Notes under the pieces: model-generated
What the model saw: only the letters and a program-made list of their open reading frames with translations
Databases searched by the model: none
What the model was told of the DNA's origin: nothing
In this document: positions 1 through 10,289 of the stretch, one piece after another
Position numbering within the stretch: the stretch's first letter is position 1
Layout of the letters: each line of letters opens with the position of its first letter
Translations under genes and position numbers: made by a program
Source: Rheinheimera sp.
GTDB taxonomy: Bacteria > Pseudomonadota > Gammaproteobacteria > Enterobacterales > Alteromonadaceae
Direction of reading: 5' to 3'
Assembly (NCBI RefSeq): GCF_030824435.1
Contig: NZ_JAVBXS010000020.1
Location: 124,001-188,000, forward strand
Length of the DNA: 64,000 bases

Positions 1-2
1 AT

Positions 3-455
3 ATTTTTAACTTAGCCAGGTTTGTGCAATGGCCTCAACTTAACGGCAGCAGCTTTCAGATTTGCCTGCTTGGCCAGTCGCAACCCAAACTCACCAACCA
101 GCTGCAACAGGGCACCAAAGACAAAACCATCCAGTCATTGCCGGTACATATCCTTGCTCTGGATCCGGCAGAAATATCCTTAGCTGAAGCCGGCGAACAG
201 CTGCAGTGGTGCCGGGTGTTGTATCTGACGGCTGATCCGTCAGATATGGGCTGGACTGAGCTGCCACAACTTAATCAACCGCATATCTTACGAATTGCCG
301 CTCCTCAGCTTGCAGCCAACCCTTATTCGCAGGTGGATTTGGTAGTTGAGCAAGGCCGGATTTTATTGTATGTCAACAGCGACAGCTTGCAGCAGTCAGG
401 TTTACAGGTAAATCCAGCGTTGTTGTCTATTGCCAGGCAAAGGGCAAAATTATGA
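3..455 (+). CDS. YfiR-like (DUF4154) periplasmic protein, 5' end outside window
   Basis: The reading frame is open to the left edge, so the real start and signal peptide lie outside; a GTG at 24 is only the first possible start inside the window. The visible part begins with an aromatic segment followed by the FQICLLG strand, and it ends with a VDLVVEQGRILLYVN strand and a helix containing NPALLSIARQ. This is the C-terminal pattern of YfiR/HmsC-type DUF4154 proteins. In the Pseudomonas YfiBNR system YfiR is a periplasmic repressor of a membrane signalling protein. Its stop overlaps the start of the next gene (ATGA, 452-455), so the two are translationally coupled and probably act together, with this protein sensing in the periplasm for the kinase. 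Family call is fairly sure; the partner role is inference. Confidence 0.72.
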   Translation: MFNLARFVQWPQLNGSSFQICLLGQSQPKLTNQLQQGTKDKTIQSLPVHILALDPAEISLAEAGEQLQWCRVLYLTADPSDMGWTELPQLNQPHILRIAAPQLAANPYSQVDLVVEQGRILLYVNSDSLQQSGLQVNPALLSIARQRAKL

Positions 456-2047
456 AAAAAGTGTCGTTTCAGCACAAAGTATTCTGGGGTTTTGTGCTGG
501 TTGCTTTGTTGAGTCTTTGTCTGGTTGTATTGCCGGTGCTTTGGAACATTAGTAATCAGTTTCAAATTCAGATGGAGGCATACAGTCGTTCACAATCCAA
601 AGTGCTGGCTGATATGGGCGCTGCCGCCATGATGTTTGATCAGGAGGAAAGTGCGTCCCTGTTATTAAAATCGCTGCAACAATCACCCGATATTTTGCGG
701 GCAGCTTTATATAAAACTGAAGGCACACAACAACGGCTATTTGCGTCATATGGTCCTGCGGCACCAGCGCAGATAAACCCGGCAGAATATCAGCAGCCCA
801 TTCATGTTCCTGGTTTTTACCGGCTGGTAACGCCTGTGACCCTGGATAACAACGTCATCGGTTATTTGTTGTTAGACAGCAACTTAGTTCCAATGGAACG
901 CAAATTAACCCAAAGTTATGCATTAGTTTTTATGGCAGTGCTGATTGCCATAGTGCTTGCAAGCTGGCTGGCATTGCGGCTGAGCCGTTCTTTATTACAA
1001 CCACTGGCCGACCTGCGGGCTGTCACCGGATCTATTGCCGATACCAAAGATTACAGCCGCAGAGCGCAGCTGTCTGATGATCCTGATCTGGCTATTTTTA
1101 TCCGTTCTTTTAACAGCATGCTTGATGTCATTCAGCACATTAACCAGCTGCAACAAGACAAAGAACAACAAGTGCTTGAGCTGAATAAAACGCTGGAGCA
1201 AAAAGTTGCTGAACGTACCGCCCAATTGGAAAACAGCCTGAATGATTTAAAAAGCACCCAAAGTGCATTGGTTGAGCGCGAGCGACTGGCATCACTCGGT
1301 GGTCTGGTGGCCGGCGTAGCCCATGAAATCAATACCCCTGTTGGTGTGGCAATGACGGCCGTGACCCATTTAACCTACCTGACACAACATCTGACTGAAG
1401 AGCTGCAGGATGGCACTTTAAGCAAATCAAGTTTGTTAAAGCATATTGGTGAACTGAATGAAAGTGCGCTGATTATCCTAAAGAATCTGGAGCGCGCCGC
1501 TGAACAAATCCGCAGTTTTAAAATGGTTGCCATTGACCAGTCGACCGAAGAAGCGCGTGAGTTTTATTTATTGGAATATTTGCAAAATATTGTGTTGTCG
1601 TTGCGACCCCAACTGAAAAAAGGCGCTTATCAGGTGACACTGGATATAGACCCGGCGCTGCAGCTGTATAGCTTTCCGGGCGTTTATTCGCAGATTTTTA
1701 CCAATCTGATTATGAATTCATTGATCCATGGTTTTGCCGGGCAAGCACAAGGTGAAATCCGCATTGAAGCCCGGCTGCAACCCAACTACCTGCAGCTGAA
1801 TTATTACGATAACGGCAAAGGTATAGATCCAAAAATCAAACCCAAATTGTGGGATCCTTTTGTCACCAGCAACCGGCAACAAGGCGGCAGCGGTTTAGGA
1901 ACCTACATTTTGTATAACTTAATTACCCAGGCGCTCAAAGGCCGTATTGACCTGGTGGAAGACGTGCCCAAAGGGGTGCATTTTGCTTTATTAATCCCGC
2001 TGACAGAGCGCAAAATTGGGGTTGATCACCATAATAATCAGGCCTGA
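452..2047 (+). CDS. Membrane sensor histidine kinase
   Basis: 531 residues. A first membrane helix at about 12-33 and a second at about 152-174 enclose a periplasmic domain of about 120 residues. A HAMP-like linker follows (about 176-230), then a coiled coil (about 230-270, ending VERERLASLGG), then the HisKA H-box AHEINTPVG with phospho-acceptor His291. The HATPase part has an N-box region (NLIMNSLIHG), DNGKGI at about 453 and GGSGLG near 487. No receiver or effector domain is fused and no response regulator gene is adjacent, so the output partner is unknown. It overlaps the YfiR-like gene by 4 nt. In the classical YfiR system the membrane partner is a diguanylate cyclase, so a kinase here would be a different output for the same type of sensor. 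Kinase assignment is sure; the signal is unknown. Confidence 0.9.
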   Translation: MKKVSFQHKVFWGFVLVALLSLCLVVLPVLWNISNQFQIQMEAYSRSQSKVLADMGAAAMMFDQEESASLLLKSLQQSPDILRAALYKTEGTQQRLFASYGPAAPAQINPAEYQQPIHVPGFYRLVTPVTLDNNVIGYLLLDSNLVPMERKLTQSYALVFMAVLIAIVLASWLALRLSRSLLQPLADLRAVTGSIADTKDYSRRAQLSDDPDLAIFIRSFNSMLDVIQHINQLQQDKEQQVLELNKTLEQKVAERTAQLENSLNDLKSTQSALVERERLASLGGLVAGVAHEINTPVGVAMTAVTHLTYLTQHLTEELQDGTLSKSSLLKHIGELNESALIILKNLERAAEQIRSFKMVAIDQSTEEAREFYLLEYLQNIVLSLRPQLKKGAYQVTLDIDPALQLYSFPGVYSQIFTNLIMNSLIHGFAGQAQGEIRIEARLQPNYLQLNYYDNGKGIDPKIKPKLWDPFVTSNRQQGGSGLGTYILYNLITQALKGRIDLVEDVPKGVHFALLIPLTERKIGVDHHNNQA

Positions 2048-2048
2048 A

Positions 2049-2071
2049 CTGCGGTGTTTATGCCACCGCAG
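2049..2071. terminator. Hairpin between convergent kinase and adenosine deaminase genes
   Basis: A perfect 8 bp inverted repeat, CTGCGGTG (2049-2056) and CACCGCAG (2064-2071), lies just after the kinase stop and 55 bp before the stop of the convergent gene. There is no T run on either side, so it is at best a weak or factor-assisted terminator. Confidence 0.3.
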
Positions 2072-2125
2072 CTGCGCCCTCTGCAACAAAAAACCTGGAG
2101 CCAGCTGGCTCAGCAATAAAACGGC

Positions 2126-3355
2126 TTAATAAATAAAACCGTATTTACGCGCTACCTTGTCAAAATACTCCAGACACTGTTTGGCATATTCGCGTTTTTC
2201 CACATAACTGCCCGGGAAAAAGCTCTTTTTAAAACCATAAGCCACTATGTCTTTTAAGCGTTTCAGCGGAATATCAAAGTTATCAACAGCAAGCTGATAT
2301 TCACGGCTGACCGTAGTGTTCGACACCAAACGGTTGTCAGTACAAATCACTGTTGCCATGCGGTTTTCCAGCATATCGCGGAATTTATGTTGTTTGATAT
2401 CGGTAATGGCAGGGTTGGTCTGCAGGTTGGACGTCAGACAGACTTCAATGGCAATACGTTTATCGGCAATATAAGACGCCAGTTCTTTGATATAACGTTG
2501 TTTATCGGTGATATTCGGGTCTTTAATCATGTCAGGAATAAACATCGAATAACCATGACCAATACGGTCGGCGTAACATTCAGTAATAGCCTCAAACACC
2601 GACTCGGCGCCATAAGCTTCACCGGCATGCAGGGTTTTTAACAAAAAGTGTTGATGGGCATATTCATACACTTCTTTAAAATTATGTGCCGGATAACCTG
2701 ACTCCTGCCCGGCTAAATCCAGCGCCACTATCGGCACACCCTCTTCATCGCGCAAACGTACACTGGCACGCACCAGTTCCATCGCCGCCAGTTTAATCAC
2801 CTGCATAGGTTCAAAATCGCGCATCAGCTGGAACAAATTGGTGTAATAAGGGGAAAAACCTTTGTCGCCAAACATCCGCATGGCGCAGTTGATAATGCCA
2901 TACGCAAAAGGTGGTTTGTCGCCGGCAATAACCGCAGCTTGTTGATTATATTCAGTTTGCGCACGTTTTAAGCCGTTGTTCACTGCATGCATGACTTTGT
3001 CAAAATCAATACCTGCTGGTAAATCAATCAGCAGCTGTGGCGCAAAACGCACTTCAATATAATTAACGCCTTCCTGCTGGTTATCAATGGCCAGCTCGTA
3101 AGCGGCCTGCTCCAGGTTTTCCATGTTCCGCAGCACACCACAAGTGTATTGGAAACAATGCAGGTATTCGCCAAGGTTGTTATAAGACTCTTTAAACACC
3201 AGCTCTTTTAAACCCGCCACTGTATTGGATGGCAGTGTTAACTGGCTGCGTTTGGCCATGTCGATCAAAGACTCTAAACGCAAGCTGCCATCCAGGTGCA
3301 GGTGCAAATCAGACTTTGGCATTTCTTTAATAAAATCAGCGGAATAAAACGGCAT
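2126..3355 (-). CDS. add: Adenosine deaminase family protein
   Basis: Predicted zinc hydrolase that deaminates adenosine or deoxyadenosine to (deoxy)inosine for purine salvage. The HLHLDGSLR motif near the N-terminus supplies two zinc ligands, LHAGEAYG carries a further His and the catalytic Glu, and CLTSNLQT and ICTDNR...SREYQL correspond to the late metal and substrate motifs. At 409 residues it is longer than the roughly 330 of E. coli Add because of inserts around the middle, a length also seen in related marine gammaproteobacteria. I chose the ATG at 3355 (protein begins MPFYSADF) with a GAAGAG-like site upstream; a TTG at 3424 would add 23 residues with no family counterpart. Convergent with the kinase gene. 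Confidence 0.85.
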   Translation of the reverse strand: MPFYSADFIKEMPKSDLHLHLDGSLRLESLIDMAKRSQLTLPSNTVAGLKELVFKESYNNLGEYLHCFQYTCGVLRNMENLEQAAYELAIDNQQEGVNYIEVRFAPQLLIDLPAGIDFDKVMHAVNNGLKRAQTEYNQQAAVIAGDKPPFAYGIINCAMRMFGDKGFSPYYTNLFQLMRDFEPMQVIKLAAMELVRASVRLRDEEGVPIVALDLAGQESGYPAHNFKEVYEYAHQHFLLKTLHAGEAYGAESVFEAITECYADRIGHGYSMFIPDMIKDPNITDKQRYIKELASYIADKRIAIEVCLTSNLQTNPAITDIKQHKFRDMLENRMATVICTDNRLVSNTTVSREYQLAVDNFDIPLKRLKDIVAYGFKKSFFPGSYVEKREYAKQCLEYFDKVARKYGFIY

Positions 3356-3470
3356 TGGCAGGCTCTTCGCAAAACAAACTTGGTTTTTAGTTATAGCAGC
3401 TGGTCGCATCGGGTGCGATAACAAAAAATGTGGTTTTGCAGGGAGTGTAAAACAACAAGAAGGAAGTAAA

Positions 3471-3557
3471 TGGTGCCCGGGGCCGGACTTGAACCGGCAC
3501 GCCCTTTCGAGCGAGGGATTTTAAATCCCTTGTGTCTACCGATTTCACCACCCGGGC
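3471..3557 (-). tRNA. tRNA-Leu (anticodon UAA)
   Basis: Read on the minus strand this is an 87-nt cloverleaf. It has a 7 bp acceptor stem GCCCGGG/CCCGGGC, the D-arm TGGTGAAATCGGTAGACA, the anticodon stem-loop AGGGA-TTTAAAA-TCCCT giving anticodon TAA, and a long variable arm (CTCG..CGAAAGGGCGT type) typical of a class II tRNA. The T-arm contains GGTTCAAGTCC. The CCA end is encoded (tgg at 3471 on the plus strand). Confidence 0.97.
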
Positions 3558-3596
3558 AGAGTCATGTGTGCAGAAAGCACTGGCAGAACGGCGCGC

Positions 3597-3626
3597 ATTT
3601 TAAGCCTGAGTCTGGCAAATTGTCAT
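3597..3626 (-). promoter_or_regulatory. Probable promoter of tRNA-Leu
   Basis: On the minus strand an ATGACA -35 (5/6 to consensus) and a TAAAAT -10 (5/6) are separated by 18 bp. A GCGCGCC discriminator follows the -10. GC-rich discriminators are typical of stringently controlled stable-RNA promoters. Confidence 0.55.
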
Positions 3627-3787
3627 GTTATTTTTGCCATTTACGGCAAAAAAATGTCAGTTTGTTGCTTTTTCCAGCAAAAACGGCAAATAAACCGACA
3701 CGACAAAGCTGATGATACTGCTAGAAAATTCGCCACACAGTTGCAGCTTGTACAAAATAAAACCTGCTGGTTTGGCCATCTATACTG

Positions 3788-3816
3788 TTGCATTTCCAAA
3801 AGTGCCGTGATATTAC
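3788..3816 (+). promoter_or_regulatory. Probable leu operon promoter
   Basis: TTGCAT (3788-3793), a 17 bp spacer and TATTAC (3811-3816) would place transcription start near 3823, about 37 nt before the leuL start codon. This leaves room for the leader peptide and attenuator. The rest of 3558-3859 holds only the tRNA promoter and AT-rich sequence without a convincing gene. Confidence 0.5.
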
Positions 3817-3859
3817 TAAAAGCATCAGGCATATTGCTGACGAATTAACCAGAATTTTT

Positions 3860-3943
3860 ATGAACAGCCAAAACCGTGTAAACGCCATTATTCTCAACCT
3901 CCTCGTGCTCCTACTCAGGCCACGGGGTTTTGTGCATTGGTAA
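3860..3943 (+). CDS. leuL: leu operon leader peptide (attenuation)
   Basis: A 27-codon reading frame that starts ATG AAC AGC and ends TGG TAA. Within eight consecutive codons (residues 12-19, sequence LNLLVLLL) six are Leu: CTC, CTC, CTC, CTC, CTA, CTC. It is followed at once by a stem competing with a rho-independent terminator and then by leuA, the classical layout of leucine attenuation. Ribosome stalling at the Leu codons (3893-3916) would leave 3918-3931 free to form the antiterminator; completing translation to the stop at 3943 would cover it and let the terminator form. Too short for usual gene callers. The call rests on Leu density, position and the RNA structures. Confidence 0.9.
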   Translation: MNSQNRVNAIILNLLVLLLRPRGFVHW

Positions 3944-3965
3944 CACGCGTTTACCGGAACCAGCA

Positions 3966-3995
3966 AAAACCCCGAGCCACAGGCCGGGGTTTTTT
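3966..3995 (+). terminator. leu attenuator (rho-independent terminator with antiterminator)
   Basis: AAAACCCCG (3966-3974) pairs with CGGGGTTTT (3985-3993). The stem is extended by GCC/GGC around an ACA loop and ends in a T run. An identical CGGGGTTTT copy lies at 3923-3931 inside leuL and can pair with the same 3966-3974 arm; GGC at 3918-3920 extends that alternative stem. The two structures are mutually exclusive, as expected for leucine-dependent attenuation of leuABCD. Confidence 0.88.
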
Positions 3996-4048
3996 GTTAC
4001 CTCAAGGTCTGATAACGGGATAACAAATCAGCGACAGAGGGACAAAAT

Positions 4049-5602
4049 ATGAGCGGCCAAGACAAAATCTGGATTTTCGACACCACCTTAAGAGACGGCG
4101 AACAGGCATTACGCGCCAGCTTAAGCCATAAACAAAAAATCCAGCTGGCACATGCCATTGCCAGGTTAAACGTCGACGTAATGGAAGTGGGTTTCCCTGT
4201 GTCCTCCCCCGGCGATTTTGAATCTGTGCAGGCCATAGCGCAAAGCGTAAAAGGGCCAATTATTTGTGGCCTGGCCCGCGCCGTCAGCGCCGATATTGAA
4301 GCCTGTGGCGCCGCGTTAAAAGACGCCGAACGCCGCCGTATTCATACCTTTATCGCCACCTCGCCACTGCATTTACAATACAAATTACGCCGCACCTTAG
4401 AACAAGCCACCGAACAAGCTGTTGCTGCCATTCAATTGGCTCGTCGTTTTACCGATGACGTGGAATTTTCCTGCGAAGACGCTGGCCGCACACCCATTGA
4501 TGATTTATGCCGTATTGTTGAAGCCGCCATTAAAGCCGGTGCCCGCACCATTAATATTCCGGATACCGTTGGTTACACCATCCCGAATGAATTTGCGCAG
4601 ATCATCACCGGCCTGCGTAACAAAGTGCCGAATATCGATCAGGCCATTATCAGTGTGCATTGCCATAACGATTTAGGTTTAGCCGTCGCCAATAGCATTA
4701 GCGCCATTCAGGCCGGTGCGCGGCAGATTGAATGTACCGTTAATGGTATTGGTGAGCGCGCAGGCAACTGTTCGCTGGAAGAAGTGGCGATGATTATTAA
4801 AACCCGCGCCGATGTATTGCCGTTTTATACCGATATTAAAAGCACCGAAATTTACCGCTCCAGCCATCTGGTCAGCCAGATTTGCCATATGCCCATTCAG
4901 CCAAACAAAGCCATTGTTGGTGAAAACGCTTTTGCCCACAGCTCGGGCATTCACCAGGATGGCATGTTAAAAGCGCAAAACACTTATGAAATTATGTCGC
5001 CGGAGCAGGTTGGTATTCGCCAGAACGAATTAAACCTGACCTCACGCTCTGGGCGCGCCGTCATTGCCCACCGTTTAGCCGAATTAGGTTATGGCAAAGA
5101 AGATTATGATTTAGAACAGATTTATACCGCTTTTATCGCGCTTGCCGACCAAAAAGGCCGGGTTTTTGATTACGACTTAGAAGCTTTGGTGTTTTTCCAG
5201 AATCTGCAGGATGACGACGAACATTACCAATTAGAGTTTTTAAGCTCCAGCACCCACACCGGCCATGTGGCCAGCGCCACTGTTGGCATTAAAGCAGGTG
5301 ACGAAGTATTTACTGAAGCAGCCACAGGCAATGGCCCGGTCGAAGCCGCATTTTCGGCCATTCACCGCGTAGCCAAACTGGATGTGAAAATGGTGGATTA
5401 CAACTTACAGGCCAAAGGTGAAGGTGAAAACGCCTTGGGTCAGGTCGATATCATCGCCGAATATCAGGGCCGTCGTTATCACGGTGCCGGCTTGGCTACC
5501 GACATAGTCCGTTCGTCGGTGCTGGCTTATGTGCACGTGTTAAACCTGATTGAACGCAGCAAACGCATTGATGCAGCAAAACAAGCGCGAAAACTGGCCT
5601 GA
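4049..5602 (+). CDS. leuA: 2-isopropylmalate synthase
   Basis: Catalyses the first committed step of leucine synthesis, condensing acetyl-CoA with 2-oxoisovalerate. At 517 residues it has the usual length. The N-terminal TIM barrel starts with the DRE-TIM motif TTLRDGEQ (Arg15, Asp16, Glu18), and the metal-binding HCHNDLG follows near residue 205. The C-terminal part from about 390 ([26 protein letters not shown]) matches the LeuA allosteric dimer domain that senses leucine. First gene of leuABCD, 54 nt downstream of the attenuator, so it is probably controlled both by leader-peptide attenuation and by product inhibition. Confidence 0.98.
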   Translation: MSGQDKIWIFDTTLRDGEQALRASLSHKQKIQLAHAIARLNVDVMEVGFPVSSPGDFESVQAIAQSVKGPIICGLARAVSADIEACGAALKDAERRRIHTFIATSPLHLQYKLRRTLEQATEQAVAAIQLARRFTDDVEFSCEDAGRTPIDDLCRIVEAAIKAGARTINIPDTVGYTIPNEFAQIITGLRNKVPNIDQAIISVHCHNDLGLAVANSISAIQAGARQIECTVNGIGERAGNCSLEEVAMIIKTRADVLPFYTDIKSTEIYRSSHLVSQICHMPIQPNKAIVGENAFAHSSGIHQDGMLKAQNTYEIMSPEQVGIRQNELNLTSRSGRAVIAHRLAELGYGKEDYDLEQIYTAFIALADQKGRVFDYDLEALVFFQNLQDDDEHYQLEFLSSSTHTGHVASATVGIKAGDEVFTEAATGNGPVEAAFSAIHRVAKLDVKMVDYNLQAKGEGENALGQVDIIAEYQGRRYHGAGLATDIVRSSVLAYVHVLNLIERSKRIDAAKQARKLA

Positions 5603-5616
5603 ATTGGCCGGTATGA

Positions 5617-6738
<1,122 letters not shown>

Positions 6739-6740
6739 AA

Positions 6741-8162
6741 ATGGGCCGTACCCTTTACCAAAAAATTTACCAAAGTCACGTGGTCGGTTCATTAAACGGC
6801 AGCACCGATTTATTGTTTGTCGACCGGCATCTGATCCATGAAGTCACCAGCCCGCAGGCATTTTCCGGTTTAAAACTGGCCGGTCGCAAAGTACGGCGGC
6901 CGGATTTAACCTTCGCCACTATGGATCACAATACCTCAACCCAGGTGCGCAGCTACGACGCCGCCGGTGAAACCTCGCGCAAACAGCTGGAAGCACTGGC
7001 CGCCAACTGCGCTGAAAATGGCATTGAATTGCTGGATTTATATCATCCGGATCAAGGCATAGTGCATGTGATAGGCCCAGAGCTTGGTTTAACCCAGCCT
7101 GGCATGGTGATTGTCTGTGGTGATTCGCACACCTCCACCCATGGCGCTTTTGGTGCTATTGCTTTTGGCATTGGTACCTCTGAAGTAGAGCACGTGCTGG
7201 CCACCCAAACCTTACCGCAACAAGTGGCCAAAACTTTAAAAGTGGAAGTCACAGGCCGGTTATCGCCTTTTGTCACGCCTAAAGATGTGATTCTGGCAAT
7301 TATCGGTAAATTAGGCACAGCTGGTGGCAATGGTTATGTGGCGGAATTTTGTGGTGAAGCCATTCGTGGCATGACGATGGAAGGCCGCATGACGCTGTGT
7401 AATATGAGCATCGAAATGGGCGCCAAAGCCGGTTTAATTGCGCCGGATGAAACCACCTTTGCTTATTTACAAGGTAAACCACATGCGCCAAAAGCAGAAC
7501 ACTGGGATGCGGCCGTTGCCTACTGGCAATCGCTGTATTCCGATGATGATGCTGTGTTTGATACTGTGGTGAGCATTGACGGCAGCCAAATCCGGCCACA
7601 AATCAGCTGGGGTACCAATCCGGAACAAGTGATTGCGGTCGATCAACCAGTGCCGGCGCCTGAGTCTTTTCAAGATTTAATTAAAGCCGATGCTGCCAAA
7701 CGCGCTTTAACCTATATGGGGCTGGAAGCCGGTCAGAAGCTGACTGATATTGCCGTTGATGTAGTCTTTATCGGCTCTTGCACCAATAGCCGCATTGAAG
7801 ATTTACGCGCTGCTGCCGCCGTGGTTGGCAGCCAAAAAGTGGCTTCTGGTGTACGTGCTTTGGTGGTGCCGGGTTCAGGCCAGGTGAAACGTCAGGCAGA
7901 AGCTGAAGGTTTGGCCGATGTATTTAAAAACGCCGGTTTTGAATGGCGCGAACCTGGTTGCTCTATGTGTTTAGGCATGAATGACGACCGCGTTGATGCC
8001 GGTCAGCGCTGCGCCTCCACTTCCAACCGTAACTTTGAAGGCCGTCAGGGCCGAGGCAGCCGCACCCATTTAGTGAGTCCGGCGATGGCAGCTGCAGCCG
8101 CTATTGCCGGTAAGTTTGTGGATATTTCTAAGATGTCAGTCACTCAAGGAGCGCAGGCATGA
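6741..8162 (+). CDS. leuC: 3-isopropylmalate dehydratase large subunit
   Basis: Large, Fe-S-bearing subunit of isopropylmalate isomerase, which interconverts 2- and 3-isopropylmalate with LeuD. 473 residues. The three cluster cysteines are in [12 protein letters not shown] (one) and [11 protein letters not shown] (two), both near the C-terminus as in aconitase-family proteins. [14 protein letters not shown] near residue 130 is a further family signature. It overlaps leuD by 4 nt (ATGA), consistent with coupled production of the two subunits. Confidence 0.98.
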   Translation: MGRTLYQKIYQSHVVGSLNGSTDLLFVDRHLIHEVTSPQAFSGLKLAGRKVRRPDLTFATMDHNTSTQVRSYDAAGETSRKQLEALAANCAENGIELLDLYHPDQGIVHVIGPELGLTQPGMVIVCGDSHTSTHGAFGAIAFGIGTSEVEHVLATQTLPQQVAKTLKVEVTGRLSPFVTPKDVILAIIGKLGTAGGNGYVAEFCGEAIRGMTMEGRMTLCNMSIEMGAKAGLIAPDETTFAYLQGKPHAPKAEHWDAAVAYWQSLYSDDDAVFDTVVSIDGSQIRPQISWGTNPEQVIAVDQPVPAPESFQDLIKADAAKRALTYMGLEAGQKLTDIAVDVVFIGSCTNSRIEDLRAAAAVVGSQKVASGVRALVVPGSGQVKRQAEAEGLADVFKNAGFEWREPGCSMCLGMNDDRVDAGQRCASTSNRNFEGRQGRGSRTHLVSPAMAAAAAIAGKFVDISKMSVTQGAQA

Positions 8163-8761
8163 GCCAGATTTTTGCAAAGGGTTTAGTCTGCCCACTGGAT
8201 AAAAATAACGTTGATACCGACCAAATTATCCCAAAACAGTTTTTAACCTCAGTCAGCCGTGACGGTTTTGCCGAAGCGTTGTTCTTTGACTGGCGTTATC
8301 AGGCTGACGGCAGCGCCAATCCGGAATTTATTCTGAATGAACCGCAATACCAAGGCGCTTCCATTTTGCTGACCCGCACCAACTTTGGTTGTGGATCATC
8401 ACGCGAACACGCGCCCTGGGCCATTCAGCAATATGGTTTTAACGTGGTTATTGCCGAAAGTTTTGCCGATATTTTCTTTAATAACAGCGTCAACAACGGC
8501 ATGTTGCTGATTAGTTTAAGCGCGTCAAACATCGAATTTTTGTTTAACCGCTGCAAACAAGGGCCACAACAATGGCAAATTGATTTGGCAAATCAGGAAA
8601 TTCTGCTGGGCAATAATGCCGCTGTAGGTTTTGCCATGGATCAGGACGTCAAACAACGGTTGTTGTCTGGGCTGGATTTTATCGGTGCCAGCGAAACCTT
8701 AAGTGCGCAGATTGACCAATACGAAAAGCAACGCCGTCAGGCGACTCCCTGGCTAGGCTAA
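8159..8761 (+). CDS. leuD: 3-isopropylmalate dehydratase small subunit
   Basis: Small, swivelling subunit of isopropylmalate isomerase. 200 residues. Recognised by [14 protein letters not shown] at the start, [14 protein letters not shown] near residue 80 and [16 protein letters not shown]. Last gene of the leu operon; a strong bidirectional terminator follows at 8861-8890. Starts inside leuC's stop by a 4 nt overlap. Confidence 0.98.
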   Translation: MSQIFAKGLVCPLDKNNVDTDQIIPKQFLTSVSRDGFAEALFFDWRYQADGSANPEFILNEPQYQGASILLTRTNFGCGSSREHAPWAIQQYGFNVVIAESFADIFFNNSVNNGMLLISLSASNIEFLFNRCKQGPQQWQIDLANQEILLGNNAAVGFAMDQDVKQRLLSGLDFIGASETLSAQIDQYEKQRRQATPWLG

Positions 8762-8860
8762 TGGGCCTGGCTGAGTTTAATGGACCTGCGGACTTTAATA
8801 GACTGAGTGGCTGCGCTGACAAAAACCCGCAGCCACCACTGAATCTGAGGTTTTCCGCAT

Positions 8861-8890
8861 AAAAAAACGCAGGAACATCCTGCGTTTTTT
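8861..8890. terminator. Bidirectional terminator between leuD and proA
   Basis: A perfect stem ACGCAGGA / TCCTGCGT with an ACA loop, flanked by A runs on the left and T runs on the right. It can stop transcripts from leuABCD on the plus strand and, read on the other strand, from proBA. Confidence 0.85.
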
Positions 8891-8996
8891 GTTTTTAACT
8901 CAGAGCTCTGCGCTGTAAATCCAGGCTGTAAAGCTGAACTGTAACGTTGTGTAGGGGCGCTGGACTGGCAGCTGCGTCTGTCAACAACCCCTGCTG

Positions 8997-10289
8997 TTAA
9001 CCACGCACCTGGCCATCACCTATGACTATATATTTTTCGGTGGTTAAAGACTCCAGCCCCATTGGACCATAAGCGTGTAACTTGCTGGTGGAAATACCAA
9101 TTTCGGCACCCAACCCCAGCTCGCCGCCATCGGAAAAGCGCGACGAAGCATTTACCATCACCACAGCAGAGTTAATGGCTTTTAAAAAGCGCTGAGCGCG
9201 GCTGATATCCTGGGTACAAATGACTTCGGTATGGCCTGAGCTGTGTTGTTCAATATGCGCGACAGCAGCAGCAAAGTTGTCGACCACCTTTACCGACATG
9301 GCAAGCGCCAGATATTCAGTATCAAACTGATCGTCAGCGGCTTGTTGCGCCTGTGGCAACAAAGCTACTGTTTTGCCACAACCAAACAGCTGCACGCCTT
9401 TTTCTGTTAAAGCCTTGCCTGCTAATGTTAAAAATTCAGCGGCAATATCGGCATGCACCAACAGGGTTTCCAGTGCATTACAAACACCCGGCCTTTGGGT
9501 TTTGCCGTTGAGCAGCAGCGCCAGCGCCTTGTTAAAGTCGGCGGCTTTATCGACAAATAAATGACAAACACCTTTGTAATGCTGGATCACCGGAATACGG
9601 CTATGTTCACTGACAAAACGGATTAAACCTTCACCACCCCTTGGTATCACTAAATCCACAGTGTTGTTTTGCTGCAACAGTTGCAGCAATAAATCCCGGT
9701 CCGGATTTGGCAATACACTAATAGCAGCAGGATTAATTTGATGGGTCACCAGCACCTGTTGCAGCACTTTGGCAATGGCGAGGCTGGAATGTAAAGCCTC
9801 ACGGCCACCCCGTAGAATCACCGCATTGCCCGATTTAAAACACAAAGCGCCGGCATCTGCTGTGACATTGGGCCTTGCTTCATAAATCATCGCGATGACA
9901 CCAAGTGGAATACGCATGCGCCCCACCTGAATGCCATTCGGCCTTGGCGCCAACTGGCGGATTTGACCCACAGGGTCGGCCAGGCTGGCAATTTGCCGCA
10001 CTGCGCCCGCCAGCGCATGAATGCGCTCCCGGGTTAATAACAACCTGTCCTGCATAGCTTCGGCTAAACCATTGGCGACAGCGTTTTGCATATCCAGCTG
10101 ATTTTGTTCCAGAATACTGCTGGTTGCCGCTTCCAGTGCATCCGCCATCGCCAGCAACACCCGGTTTTTTTCCGCTTCAGATAACTGCGCCAGTTGCCGG
10201 CTGGCCGCTTTTGCTTGTTGGCATAACGCCGCTATGTCTACTGCTTGGCCAACCGCCTGGTCTACCCCTTGATCAAACTGGTTTTGCAT
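8997..10289 (-). CDS. proA: Gamma-glutamyl phosphate reductase
   Basis: Reduces gamma-glutamyl phosphate with NADPH to glutamate semialdehyde in proline synthesis. 430 residues. The catalytic Cys is in KTQRPGVCNALE; RMRIPLGVIAMIYEARPNVT and SGNAVILRGG are ALDH-superfamily signatures of ProA, and HTEVICTQD plus the late GLGAEIGISTSKLHAYGPMG region complete the family pattern. It is the second gene of proBA: its ATG shares one base with the proB stop (TGATG). Ends 107 bp before the shared terminator. Confidence 0.97.
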   Translation of the reverse strand: MQNQFDQGVDQAVGQAVDIAALCQQAKAASRQLAQLSEAEKNRVLLAMADALEAATSSILEQNQLDMQNAVANGLAEAMQDRLLLTRERIHALAGAVRQIASLADPVGQIRQLAPRPNGIQVGRMRIPLGVIAMIYEARPNVTADAGALCFKSGNAVILRGGREALHSSLAIAKVLQQVLVTHQINPAAISVLPNPDRDLLLQLLQQNNTVDLVIPRGGEGLIRFVSEHSRIPVIQHYKGVCHLFVDKAADFNKALALLLNGKTQRPGVCNALETLLVHADIAAEFLTLAGKALTEKGVQLFGCGKTVALLPQAQQAADDQFDTEYLALAMSVKVVDNFAAAVAHIEQHSSGHTEVICTQDISRAQRFLKAINSAVVMVNASSRFSDGGELGLGAEIGISTSKLHAYGPMGLESLTTEKYIVIGDGQVRG

